Positions 1-11,530 of a stretch of 64,000 nt of DNA are shown here, one piece after another. The notes beneath the pieces were generated by a model, which worked only from the letters and a program-made list of their open reading frames with translations, was not told where the DNA came from and did not search any database. Both the position numbers and the translations under genes were made by a program. Source of the stretch: Chlorops oryzae (taxonomy: Eukaryota; Arthropoda; Insecta; Diptera; Chloropidae); contig CM035806.1 in assembly GCA_020466095.1 (NCBI GenBank), positions 385,468 through 449,467 on the forward strand, in the 5' to 3' direction. Position 1 is the stretch's first letter. Each line of letters begins with the position of its first letter.

Positions 1-229
1 AAAAAATGAAATTTTTCTTTTTTCTCAGTCGCTGGTGCTAGACCATTTTCCTGCCCCTTTTCGCTAGCGAAATGACTGGTTAAAGGTGGTGCATAAAAGG
101 ACGACCTGTCCCCGGCAATGAGATCGTAATGTTAAATTCGCCAGCGTCTTGGATAGGAAAGGGACCGATCCCCGACACCCAACGACTAGTGAAATCGCTA
201 GTGTTGTGGTGGCTCCGCTGACTACTGGG
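1..229. mobile_element. Partial TA-target DNA transposon, CCCAGTAGTCAG family (right end)
   Basis: The stretch ends in CTGACTACTGGG followed by TA. It matches, in inverted orientation, the left part of the complete copy at 36977-37868 and the right part of the copy at 44933-45888. The window cuts off the rest. No coding capacity is seen. Confidence 0.75.
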
Positions 230-1136
230 TTACAGCAGGGTATGTATGTATGTAGGTTCGCATACACATCTGCAGAGCGCAAAGAATAGAATTCATTCTG
301 AAATATGTTTGCCTTTTCGTTTGAGTGCAGCTATCAAGGTTATAAGGCGTTATGTTTTTCCTATGTTTTCTTCATTTTCAAAGCGCCTTATATCGCGGGT
401 TAGGCGTTTTGCGTTAGAGTCCGCTTTTTTTTTGCTACATCTCTCCTCTAATTTTTGGTTTGGCTTAATTCAAATCCACTGCTACATCTTCTTTGGTTAT
501 AAGTGTATGTATGTCCATCTTTCTGTGGTGTTCCCCCTTGGTCGTATTAAGTTTGTCCCTTAATTTTAATTGAATTGGATCTACTATGGAATTACTTAAA
601 TAACTGAAATTGGTTTGGTGCCTCTTGATTCTTTCCTCTAGGTCCAGATTTTGTGTCACTTCAACGCGAAGAAAGTACGGGGAATAATTTTTATATAGCC
701 AATTATGAGATTGCGCCCCAGATAACGGGCATCCGAGGCTATCGCCTTATTTACATCGCTACCATTGCTACCGTCCTGGAGAAACCCAAAATATATATGC
801 ATGTGTTTATGTATATGTATATAGATATGTTCCTTCTTTGTCAATCTTCAATAAACAAAACAAATTGCGTTTAAGTTTCGATCTGTGACCTATAAGTGGC
901 GTTAGCACTAACGTTTCTGGCACGCAATTCATTGTTGGCATTTTCTTAAAAGAGAAAATAAATCAGAGCATTTTTTATCTTTAAGTGGGACAAGGTGGAT
1001 GATAATCATTTATTTTAATATCAAGCAATACATCGCAATTTTAACGATAAAACGACACAATAAGATATTTTTCAATAAATTTTTTCCATGTGTGAGATTA
1101 CATTTTACCGCAGGAATGTATAATGGATATAGAAAG
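230..1136. other. Intergenic, nothing recognised
   Basis: AT-rich sequence with short GTAT/TATG runs near 241 and 800. The short open frames lack recognisable domains and look like chance frames. Confidence 0.5.
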
Positions 1137-1168
1137 CCAGCGGGAAATTATCTCCTGCATGACAATGT

Positions 1169-1366
1169 CATCAGTGATGTCATCGATGACATATAGGTGA
1201 CATTGTCATGTGTGACACCTTGGAGGACATGTCATCATGGAGGGATGCTGTTCATGTGCTTGAATCTCATCAGTGATGCCATCGATGACATATAGGTGAC
1301 ATTGTCATGTGTGACACCTTGGAGGACATGTCATCGTGGAGGGATGCCGTTCACGTGCTTGCATCT
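1169..1366. repeat. Two-copy tandem repeat, 99-bp period
   Basis: The units at 1169-1267 and 1268-1366 are almost identical. Each starts with CATCAGTGATG and contains the palindromic words GTCATCGATGAC and TGACATTGTCA. Confidence 0.85.
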
Positions 1367-1419
1367 CATTGGCTATTGAAATTTAAATAAGGTTTTAGCG
1401 TCCGTTGAACGTTAGCATG

Positions 1420-1490
1420 AAGCGGCGTAGATGATGAGTGCTCGACTCACAATCCGAAGAGCACGGGTTCGATCCCTGGCTGAGGCGAAC
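1420..1490 (+). repeat. tRNA-like module (SINE-like), not a functional tRNA gene
   Basis: It contains a perfect B-box, GGTTCGATCCC (about 1464-1474), preceded at tRNA-like distance by a weak A-box region (GTAGATGATGAGTG) and an anticodon-arm-like CGACTCACAATCCGA. Acceptor-stem pairing is poor and the module sits inside a repeat. It is therefore read as a tRNA-derived Pol III promoter relic. Confidence 0.5.
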
Positions 1491-1890
1491 AAAAATTGTT
1501 AAAAATAGATTTTTAAAATTTTCGAAATATCCAAAGAGAGGACACAGAAGAGAAGTTATCATCAACCTGGTTTCTAAAAATTGACATTTAGAGAGAAAAA
1601 GAGCATGATGATGTGCTGCTCTCAAATGCTTTTTTCGCCATCGCACCGCCTAGCATGACATTGTCACCGCTGAAGTTAATGTCAGCTCCTGTGATGACAA
1701 TGTCCGGCTAGCTGTCACCATCTCCCATTTCGGATCCCTCCACGAATCGACACACTTGGCTCACACAGCAGTGATGGCCTGTCTCATTTGTGTAGAAATG
1801 TCACTAAAAGTGTCTTACAATTTGTCACGGGTGCCGGCTCCGATGTCACGCTGACATCTTAGGTGATGTCATGCGAACTTTTCCTGCTGG

Positions 1891-3099
1891 GAATATAGCA
1901 TTTATATTGGTGGCATTTTGTTTTTTTTTTGCCTTAGAGGTTATTCCAATGTAACCAATTTTAAAGATAGATTTCACTGTGATAGTTTTTTTTCAAACAT
2001 TTAAAAAGACAAGACCGAATTCAACGGTTTCTCACTATTTCGGGCACGAGGAATCGAACTGCGTCATTCGTTTTTTTTTTGAGTTATTGGTACCTACGCC
2101 TTCATGCAACAATTTAAGTTTTTTGAGGTCAGGCCAAAATTCCTAGTCTTAAAAAAGTTACAGCTCATAATCGCCGACGCACCCCACCCGCGACTTTGCT
2201 CTTGAGACTTTAAATGCGATTTTCTCGGAACATCATTTCTGGCACTGGCAACATCCTACAACCGTATTGCTTTGAAACCTTAATACAATATTCTTCCACC
2301 TATTAGTTGATAGTACTCGCAGCTACCAGAATTGTTTTATCGCGAAATTTATTAATTCTTTTTACGATTTTTTACAAAATTCTCACGATTTTCGCCACTT
2401 TTTTCCGCAGTCCGCCATTGTCTTCGTATTAAGATGGCCAAAGTCCATAAGGAAAGTGCATTTAGATGATCTGGTCAAAAATGCTATAAGCTAGTGTTAT
2501 TTTATGTACAATTATTGTATTTTCCATTCGTATGCGAAACACTTTACACAAAAATTCTCATGTGAAATACCTACCTACCTACATATGTACTGACAAAATA
2601 CCGGAAAAAATGTTATTTGGCCCAATATGTAAGCACCATTTCGCGCCATTCAAAAAAAAAAAAAAAGAATAAAAGATTCTGCAACTTTATTCAAAACTAC
2701 AACACGACTTGAGAGATAACCATCTCTTTGCAAAAAAAAAAAAAAGAGCATCCATTCTGACGATCGCAATTTGCTCCAAGCGTACGCGTAAGCTTGGCGC
2801 ATACTAAAAGCCATTTCAATCTAAATCCGATTTTAGCACATTAAATGTCATAAATCCAACTGTTTTTGCATACATTAAAGAATTCAGAGGGCTCGGAGTA
2901 CTGTGAGGGGTTGAGCAGGATAATGTGACACACACATAAACAATTCCCAAAATGCAAATACGATCAATACAAGCGAAAACATGTTTCTTTTATTGAAAGC
3001 CGACTTCAATTTCGTTCCCTTCCGTTTCGCCTTGTCACAATATGTTCGGACTTCGGATTCAGATTGCCGACTTGAGATTGTATGATTTTGTTTTGTATA
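1891..3099. other. Intergenic; contains a Penelope-flank repeat fragment
   Basis: No gene is seen. Poly-T and poly-A runs occur at 1920, 2070, 2650 and 2733. Positions 2129-2277 match 55695-55850, the region just upstream of the Penelope-like coding frame, so a truncated copy of that element probably lies here. Positions 1999-2050 resemble 16680-16745. Confidence 0.55.
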
Positions 3100-3191
3100 C
3101 GCCCTGCAGTAAAATGGACTGAGCCAAGTGTAGCCGTCGGTCAGTCCTTCATGTTACCAGTACTAGTCCCCCTCATAATTCCACTTCAAAT

Positions 3192-3424
3192 CATGATACA
3201 AGAAAACAAGATAGCGCCACTTCAGTACCGCTATTTTGAGGCTCTCTTTGAGAGCCGAAAATTGAGTTTGTGACGTCACTGAGCGAGAAATTGTTGTTGT
3301 TTCCCATGCTATTCAAAAAAGTAAAAAGCCGATTTAACATGGGGAAACAACAACAACGAATCGCGATTTTGAGTTTGTGACGTTTCCTCTCTCAAGTGGC
3401 GCTATCTTGTTTTCTTGTATCATG
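3192..3424. mobile_element. hAT-type MITE with 8-bp target duplication
   Basis: The left end CATGATACAAGAAAACAAG is matched by the inverted right end CTTGTTTTCTTGTATCATG. The element is flanked on both sides by CTTCAAAT (3184-3191 and 3425-3432). The 233-bp interior has no coding frame. A copy of the right end recurs near 3950-3980 as part of a later tandem duplication, and a fragment occurs near 12890-12975. Confidence 0.85.
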
Positions 3425-4174
3425 CTTCAAATGTAGGTATTCAACAGACCTTTTAACATGGGCCTGTCATTGGAGAGGGACTAGTTCAAAACACGGCAGT
3501 TTTTTTTTTTTGGGTCAATTGTCGTAATTTTGTCTGGTTTTGAGGAAAGTCAAATAAGGAAAATAAATTAGGTATATGTACATATATTTTCGAAGTTTAT
3601 GAAAGTATCATTTACCGGCTACACAGAGCGAAAAATGTCCCCTAAATTTAAGAGGATTTCCATCTTAAATTGCATGGTGACCAAGGAGAGTGAGAGGGGA
3701 AAAGAGTGAAGAAATATTTAGTAGAAAGTCATCTTAATTTTAGCTTACAAATCATCTTAATTTTATTGAAAAGGAAATCTAGTAAAAATAAGGAGAAAAC
3801 TTCTTATTCTCTCTTCTTCTTCTCTTTTTTATGTCATAAAAAGTGCAAATGAGTGAGGGAAAACTGCTTGTTTTAACCGAATATCTATCTCAAAATATAT
3901 TAATGGAAACAACTTCAACGAATGTTTTGAGTTGGACGTTCCATCTCTCAAGTGGCGCTATCCTGTTTTCTTGTATCATGCTTCAAATTAGGTATTCAAC
4001 AGACATCATTTTAACATGGCCTGTCATTGGAGAGGGACTATTCAAAACACGGCAGTATTTTTTGGGTCAATTGTCGTAATTTTGTCTGGTTTTGAGGAAA
4101 GTCAAATAAGGAAAATAAATTAGGTATACATACATATATTTTCGAAGTTTATGAAAGTATCATTTACCGGCTAT
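3390..4174. repeat. Tandem duplication of about 230 bp (3390-3620 and 3946-4174)
   Basis: Both blocks run from the right end of the hAT MITE (CAAGTGGCGCTATC) through a shared stretch to TTTACCGGCTA. In the first block a CACAGAG-type element follows. In the second the same site is empty. The copies differ by small indels and length changes in a T run. Confidence 0.8.
3622..3905. mobile_element. Truncated CACAGAGCGAAAA element (left part)
   Basis: It starts with CACAGAGCGAAAAATGTCCC and follows the complete copy at 5929-6414 for about 280 bp. It then breaks into the second block of the local duplication. The right inverted end is missing. Confidence 0.75.
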
Positions 4175-4585
4175 CCTTAAACCAAACCGTTTATTACCGA
4201 CCGCCGGCTAGCCGAAATCGATGGAGCGAACTGCCATAATTTAACCGGTAGGATTTTGACCGGTTAAAGGCCAGTCCTTCTTAGGAAATTGACCGGCTCA
4301 TTACTGCAGGGCGCTTATATGCACATATGTATGTATGTGTTTCGTACATACACATGTATACATGTGACATATGTCCGTTTTGACGAGAGCTGGCGTGTGT
4401 GGCTAAAGGTCGAGAAAAACTGTGTATTTCCTGTGCCGCGCCGCCCTATCCTGCCACATTCGATGGGAATACGAAAATAAAGTTCATAAATCAACTCGAT
4501 GTATGAGTGCCTTTCGAGAAGGATATACGGCGAGAACGCATGCACAATCGCACATACATACATACATACATACACTACTTTAAAC

Positions 4586-5870
4586 GATTGGTGATAATCC
4601 GGCTAACATAAGCAAAAAATTCAAATTTGTCAACATTCGATTTTCATTATTAAGTAGTCCCTTCAAACGATACTCGTTTACGACTTTGTCCATTTTTGGC
4701 TATGAGTCCATTATTGGTAGTTTCCTTCGGTTTTGCCTGCATAAATATAGCCTCAAGTTTCGGCGATCACCTCTTCATTGCAGCCAAATTTATTTTCCTG
4801 CGAGCATCCATCTTGAGGTCTGAGATACATACGAAAAGTCGCTGGGGGCCAGATCGGAGATACGTTGGTGGGGAATCCAATTCGAAGCCTAATTGCAGAA
4901 ATTTTTGCCATCGTTCTCAATGACTTGTGGCACGGTGCGTTGTCTTGGTGGAACAACAATTTTTCATTCATTATATTGGGGCCGTTTTGCCGCGATTTCG
5001 ACCTTCAAACGCTCCAATAACGACATAAATAGTCACTGTTGATGGTTTTTCCCTTCTCAAGATAATCGATAAAAATTATTCCATGCCCATCCCAAAAAAC
5101 AGAGGCCATTACTTTGCCAGCGGACTTTTGAGTCTTTCACGCTTCGGAGACGGTTCACCGATCGCTGTCCACTCAGCCGACTGTCGATTGGACTCAGGAG
5201 TGTAGTGATAGAGCCATGTTTCATCCATTGTCACATATCGACGCAAAAACTCGGGTGTATTGCGAGTTAACAGCTGCAAACACCGCTCAGAATCATCAAC
5301 ACGTTTTGGTTTTGGTCAAATGTGAGCTCGCGCGGCAACCATTTCGCACAGAGCTTTTTCATATCCAAATATTGATGAATGATATGACCAACACGTTCCT
5401 TTGATATCTTTAAGGCCTCTGCTATCTCGATCAACTTCATTTTACGGTCATTCAAAATCATTTTGTGAATTTTTTTGATGTTTTCGTTGGTAACCACCTC
5501 TTTCGGGCGTCCATTGCGTTCACCGTCCTCCGTGCTCATTTCACCACGCTTGAATTTTGCATACCAATCAATTATTGTTGATTTTCCTGGGGCAGAGTCC
5601 GGAAACTCATTATCAAGCCAAGTTTTTGATTCCACTGTATTTTTTCCCTTCAGAAAACAGTATTTTATCAAAACACGAAATTCCTTTTTTTCAATTTTTT
5701 TCACAATAACAAAAGTTGCTTCACAAAATACGCTCTATCTCGCAAACTAATTGACTTACAGACGTCAAATTTTGACACGAATCATTTGAAGGTTGCCACT
5801 ATATAAAAATAAAATGCATTTAAACTAGCGACGCCATCTATGTGTCAGACCGGGACTTATCACCAACCTA
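4586..5870 (-). mobile_element. Mariner transposon, irritans (Himar1-like) subfamily, decayed
   Basis: The right end GTGTCAGACCGGGACTTATC (from about 5842) closely resembles the terminal repeat known for irritans-subfamily mariners. The left end near 4586 (GATTGGTGATAATCCGG) is degenerate. Length is near the usual 1.3 kb. The transposase frame inside is broken. Confidence 0.8.
4753..5704 (-). pseudogene. Himar1-like mariner transposase, frameshifted
   Basis: The first 130 or so codons (5704 down to about 5310) are intact and read as the N-terminal helix-turn-helix half of an irritans-type mariner transposase, with words such as WLDNEFPDSAPGKSTIIDWY and GERNGRPKEVV. The frame is lost just after LTFDQ. 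The catalytic part survives in fragments in other frames: AGKVMASVFWD near 5080 and FHQDNAPCHKSLRTMAKI near 4930, which holds the second catalytic Asp. Text after that point is scrambled. The near-exact agreement of the N-terminal half with the horn-fly-type family is from memory, not a search. Non-functional. Confidence 0.85.
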
Positions 5871-5928
5871 CCTTTAAGAGAAATCGACATATATTTTCGA
5901 AGTTTATGAAAGTATCATTTACCGGCTA

Positions 5929-6414
5929 CACAGAGCGAAAATGTCCCCTAAATTTAAGAGGATTTCCATCTTAAATTGCATGGTGACCAAGGAGAGTGAG
6001 AGGGGAAAAGAGTGAAGAAATATTTAGTAGAAAGTCATCTTAATTTTAGCTTACAAATCATCTTAATTTTATTGAAAAGGAAATCTAGTAAAAATAAGGA
6101 GAAAACTTCTTATTCTCTCTTCTTCTTCTCTTTTTTATGTCATAAAAAGTGCAAATGAGAGGGAAAACTGCTTGTTTCTAACCGAATATCATCTCAAAAT
6201 TATTCAGATGCAAAACTTCTAGTTTTTATGGGGTGTCATCTTAATTTTATTGAAAAGAAATTCCTCTTATTTCTACGAGAAATCATCTAAATTTTATTGA
6301 GACGGAATTCCACCTAAAATTAAGTCGGAAGTCTTCTTGGATAAAAACTATAGAGAAATCATCTAAATTTTGTTCTAGATTATAGGCTATTTTAGGTGGA
6401 CTTTTTGCTCTGTG
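5929..6414. mobile_element. Complete non-autonomous element, CACAGAGC(G)AAAA ends, TA target
   Basis: The left end CACAGAGCGAAAATGTCC and the right end GGACTTTTTGCTCTGTG form an imperfect inverted pair flanked by TA on both sides. The empty version of the same site is visible at 4172-4173 in the duplicated block (CCGGCTATCCTTAAA), which confirms the boundaries and a TA duplication. No open frame. Confidence 0.85.
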
Positions 6415-6830
6415 TACCCTTAAATCAAACCGTTTATTACCGACCGTTGGCTAGCCGAATTCGATGTAGCAAACTGCCATAATTTAACCGGTAGGATTTT
6501 GACCGGTCAAAGGCCAGTCCTTCTTAGGAATTTGACCGGCTCATTACTGCAGGGCGTTTTGATTATGTATTTTTTCGTGTCAGACATATGGTTCACAAAG
6601 GTCGAGAAAAACTGTGTATTTCCTGTGCCGCGCCGCCCTATCCAGCCACATTCGATGGGAATACGAAAATAAAGTTCATAAATCAACTCGATGTATGAGT
6701 GCCTTTCGAGAAGGATATACGGCGTGAAAACGCATGCACAATCGCACATACATACATACATACATACAACACGTCTTTAAACGAGAAATCGAGCAAGTAT
6801 AGAAAAAATTCAAATTTGTCAACTCGATTG

Positions 6831-9800
6831 TGTCATTTTGTAGCTAAAAACTTGTTCGAATTTGTATTTTTGGCATATGGAGTCGCTTATTGTTGTTGTC
6901 CTTCGGCTGTCGTGCATGCTGATAACATCTCCTTTAAGTTCTACCGAGTCGGACGAAATTTCTTTCTTTTCATTTTCCACATTCATTCCAATATAGGTAC
7001 ATATGTATACGTACGAGTGTTGGAATGGGAGATTTTGAAATTCCTTGAAGTTGTTATTGGCAACAATTGCAATGATTGCCATAGGAATTTTATCGAATTT
7101 TTAAACGCATTCTGTTCCATTCAAAGCGAGTTAGATTGTTTGTAGATTTTTTTTAATTTAAATTGAATGAAATGTTCATCGTGTATGGTATTGAGACATA
7201 ACATATATGTATGTGTTCTTATTGTTTAGGAGAGAAACATGCAACTTACAGAGCTATGGACCAAAAATCAAAAGGATCTAAAATATATGTATATGGGCAT
7301 TTCCTCTCCCAGTATTGTTTGTCGTTCGTTCGCGACGAGATTTTTATTGCTATTCTTATGAGAACTTAAAATGGCTCTCTATCTTCTATGGTCCTTGAAT
7401 AATATCCTTCATAGAATGGTCATTCAAAAGCGCAAATATTAAAAATTTCTCCCAAAAAAAAAAAAAAAAAACTATAACATTATTTTTCGCGCGATTTTTC
7501 CAAAACCAAAACCTGCTCCTGTGGAAGGATATTTTTTTCACGACAGCTTTTTTATTATTCCAGAAGCCAAACTATATTACAAAAATTTACGAAAATTCAT
7601 TACGATCAGCCGGGTGAAACATCCTGAAAAATTTCACCATTAAAAAATGTTGCATACTTCTCGGGTATACATACTTGTGATTAATACACATCAATGGGTG
7701 CATTCAGCAGACTCGACTCAACTGTTCTGCAATTGCTGAGTAAAATTCTGATAAAAGGTGCGTTACCAACTGAGCTTTCGCCGCAAATTGACTGAGCGGA
7801 CTACATTTTTTGGAAATAAAGCTCAAAATGAGCTTAAGAAGAGCTAAATATGAGATTGAAATTGAAGCCCGAAATCCAACATTGCGAGAACTCGTTGCGA
7901 GGCAATTTTGACAGGTTAATGATGTAGCTATTTTTTGAGTACTCGCTATTGGGTACTTGTTTAAACTAATAAAACAAAAACTGTTCACTGTTCCGTGAAA
8001 AAGAGCTTTTAAAATATTTCGCGAGCTTTGGTTCATTTTGAAAAACTTTTGAAAATTTTTTAAAATTTTTAATTAAAATTTAAACTCAAGTGATAGCGTA
8101 TAATTTTTATGAGTACTCGGTACTCGTTAGATTGGTACTCGGTTCAAATATTGCATTACTAGAATCTAAATTATGCTATCATCTGCGTGACGCAAAACTC
8201 TCATTGGAGATTGAAATGCGTCACGCAAAACATTTTCGTGACGTCGCGAACTCTCACATCGGGCTCTCGCAATATTGGATTTTGCGCTTGAAAACCGAAA
8301 ATCAAACTCGTTGTGATCTAATAATGAGCTCATAATGACATCTGTATGTGCATGTTCTGTTTTTAAAGCTACCAGCGATTATCAACAGAAAACAAAGACA
8401 AATAAACAAAGGCAAGATCTAGCTTCTTGACTTTCCCCTATCCCTGACAGCGTGGCATAACGTAATCATATCATTCGCAATTTTGTTTTGATTAACAACA
8501 ATTAACAATTTTCTATTGTTCCTTTTATTTCATCACAGAGGAGCTTGATGCGGCTCTGTTTTTCATGGAGAGTTGAATGCGAATGTACAAATGTACATAC
8601 ATACCATTGACGAATTCTGCTGGGTTACTTTTGTGGTGTATATATTTTATTGGTGGCGGAATCACAACAGCCATTTAATGTGTTTTTGAAACAGAAACAG
8701 AAACAGAAACGCGACGGCCAAATTGCATGTTGAATCACGTCTTAGTGATTCCGAAATTCGGTTATAAAGTTTATGAGTTGAAATCAAACAAACAGGAAGC
8801 ATTTGCTCACCAACTTCATCCACTGAGCCAACTTCCCGCAGCAGGCATCGATAAGAAGATAGCCTCCCTAGTGGGTTACGCAGTAGGTATGTGCGAACGC
8901 CGATTGATCTAGTTTTTAACACATACGGGCATGTGATTGGATTCCCTTTCCCCAATATTTTGAAGAATGTATGGCAATTTTGAAAGAAATGACATTGTCA
9001 AAAACAAAAGAGCGGCTATACGATAAAATTTTCGAATTAAAAAATTTCGAACATATTTAAATTCCCGAGTATTTATTTAAATTTCCCGGGGAAATAAATT
9101 CCCGGGAATCCAATCACACACCTGATATTGTAGTTTTTGTTTTTTTCTTTATAGTATTTTTAAGTGTTAGGTTTTCCTGCCTCCGAAAATCCATTTTGCT
9201 ATCTTCGAAAAAAGCAAAACTGCGTCTATTTCATAACACCATTTGAAACAGGTTTCGATTTCAATTCTGATTCTGATTCTGATTCAATTCTGTGTCGGTT
9301 TCCATAACAGCCCCGAATAATAATAAATTCATGCAGCGTTTTAAGGACTTACAAAAATTCCCGCTGGGTCAATACATCTCAGGATAGCGCCCGTCGTTGG
9401 ATAATAATTTTGTCATCAGAAGTTTGCTGAAAAGTATTGAGCCCGTCCATAGGGTAAAGGTCGCCATAGTGTTTCCTCTAATAAACACAATCATTTTTCT
9501 TTTAACAAAAATTTTATTAGTCGTCACAAAAATTCTAATTTAGTATTTTCTATCAAGTAGACCACTGTTGTGTTTAAGGCACATCACGGCTAATAAAACA
9601 CACACACACACACATAGTCGTCTCATTAGGATAAGTGTAACTAAGTCCTTGGAGGAAGAAAAACATACGTAAAATACTTATATCAGGTTAACAAAAAGAA
9701 AGAAAAAAATACTTAATTAAACCCAAAACCATGGTGTGAGTCGTTAAGCAGAGAATATTCAAGTTAAGACTGAAAGGTCCATTTGAATACATATATACAT

Positions 9801-10195
9801 ATAGATTTATATATATATATATATATATTTGATGCTGATTGACGATTCAAATGGAACTTGAAGGCAAAACTTATTGAAAGATAGAAAAATTTTAAATATT
9901 CCAACTGTTTTTTTTCCAAGGAAACTAATAGCTTTGAATTGTGCGTAAATTGACATAAATTGGCCTTAGTTTCAGAAATGAATTGCCCAACTTTCGAAAA
10001 AAAAAAATTGAAGCTTTCTTTGCAATTTCAAGAATTCAGTTTCAGAAGAATTCGTAATATATTATTTCGAATTATAAAATTGCTCAATTTTCGAAAAGAT
10101 AGCTTAAAACGATTTAATGGGAATGGAAATTGGATTTTGTTTTTTTTTTGTTTTGTTTTTTTTTTTTTTGTTTTTTTTTTTTGGATACCAAAGCC
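6831..10195. other. Intergenic, no gene recognised
   Basis: AT-rich DNA. Positions 8932-9118 are bounded by inverted GTGATTGGATTCCC words. A short (GAAACA)n tract lies at 8690, (CA)n at 9600, (AT)n at 9805-9830 and long poly-T at 10140-10182. The last part probably includes the 3' UTR of VhaAC45. Short open frames here have no domains. Confidence 0.5.
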
Positions 10196-11530
10196 TTAAT
10201 CGCTGGCATTAATGGTTATAGTCTTGCCTTTTGGATCATCAAAACGATCCATGGTATTGATATCAATCATCCAACAGATGCCAGTAAAGGTTATGGCCAA
10301 AAGCAATATAACAACAAATAATCCAGAAAGAATTCCGGGAGTGAAGAACGGTACACAATCCCAAGAATCACCGAATACAAAATCTTCCGGAGTCTTTGGG
10401 TTGAACGGCGCTTGAAATTGCAGCGAATTCCACTTTAGGATAGCGACGTTCGTTTGCCCCGGTTTTACAGTACTCAATGTTAAATTGCCACAATGATAGG
10501 AGAAACTTGTTGGTGCATTCAGATTTTTCGAATAGAATTTTGTATCACCGAATTGGACATTACTCATCGTATAATAGCGATCGAGGCCACGTTTGATATT
10601 AAACTTGAGAGTTTGACCATTAGAAGCTACAAGACTCACACTGAATTCGGAATCGGATTGATTAGAAATACTCATTGAACTGATTTTAATGCTAGTGAAC
10701 TTTTCGGCAGACCCATCGTTATACGAGAGATCCTTCCAGTAAATGAGAAATTGATTTGTCGCGCGAAACAGAAAGCCACCATCAGGCGTCGTGTCGCGGC
10801 GAACTCGACTCTTTACATTGTTCGGTGTGGACATATAAAAGTATATAACGGGGCAATTGCGGTGTTCCTTGCTTATTCCATCCATAGCAGCATCTATTAA
10901 GGCGACCATTAAATTTGTTTCAAATCGAAATCATATTCTTACCATGAGCTTCCAAAACATCCGAGCGACTGTTGTCTGTTACATCATCGAAACTGATGAG
11001 CGCGACCTTGCCTGGGCTGCACTTCAACGGTACTTGTAATTTTCCATTGCTATCAACAAAATTGTATTCTCTGTCATTGGTTAGCGAGAGCAGGGCTTCA
11101 GTGGGGCTCTTCACGCTGGAATAGTACGCTTTGGGAGAGAAACCACTCATGTGTACATAGCAAGAGGAACCTTCTTCTTCTTTTTTGTGACACAAAAAGT
11201 CGCGCGAAGATAGCTAAGGCAAATTTTTCGAATGAAACTTTTCGACTATGCTCTAACGTTAATCATCCAACTTACATGTTCTTCAAGGAATGCAACCACC
11301 ATATGACTTTTTAAGAATGGTTTCAACGTATCAGCAAAATCGTCTTGAGTTATAGTTTGAAGTGAGGACTTAGATGGGCTAGATAATGCAACAAAATCTT
11401 TATCACTCATCCTTTGAAATCTTATCTCACTCAATAATACTTACATATTGACGCCCCAACTAAACACAGGCGAAACGTATTCAGCATTTGCACACGACAA
11501 GGCCAAAATTAAAACGAATGCCCACATCAT
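10196..11530 (-). CDS. VhaAC45: V-type proton ATPase accessory subunit S1 (Ac45)
   Basis: Four exons give 399 aa: 11445-11530, 11276-11420, 10943-11213 and 10196-10893, all with GT-AG introns of 24-62 bp and compatible phases. The start is the first of two Met codons, followed by a hydrophobic signal peptide ending near residue 16 (CANAEY). The large lumenal part carries a basic RVRR at about 197-200, a plausible furin site as known in Ac45. A single membrane helix (about 348-372) precedes a short cytosolic tail with the motif GICWMIDINTMDRFDDPKG, typical of the family. Ac45 is a type I membrane protein that assembles with the V-ATPase Vo sector and helps target and regulate proton pumping in endomembranes. 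The intron at 11421-11444 as inferred is only 24 bp and may be misplaced, although the joined frame reads well (GVNIFQRMSDKDF). Gnptab lies upstream on the same strand. Confidence 0.9.

Larger units (their letters stand above)
1137..1890. mobile_element. Non-autonomous element with CCAGC(G/A)GGAAA inverted ends
   Basis: The left end CCAGCGGGAAA and the right end TTTCCTGCTGG (inverse CCAGCAGGAAA) bound about 750 bp without a coding frame. The interior is full of TGACA/TGTCA palindromic words and holds a two-copy tandem repeat and a tRNA-like module, listed separately. No clear target-site duplication was found, so the boundaries are tentative. Confidence 0.5.
4168..6830. repeat. Diverged segmental duplication (4168-4635 and 6408-6830)
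   Basis: The two blocks share the order: ACCGGCTA..CCTTAAA, a TTTATTACCGACC stretch, CATTACTGCAGGGCG, a conserved block with GAGAAAAACTGTGTATTTCC, then (CATA)n. An inverted CGCCCTGCAGTAA also occurs at about 3101, suggesting the whole array is bounded by the ends of one element. The Himar1-like mariner and the complete CACAGAG element lie between the two copies. Confidence 0.7.

Noticed and set aside
10130..10321. Phe-rich frame at a poly-T tract
   Set aside because: Low-complexity translation overlapping the 3' end of VhaAC45 on the other strand.
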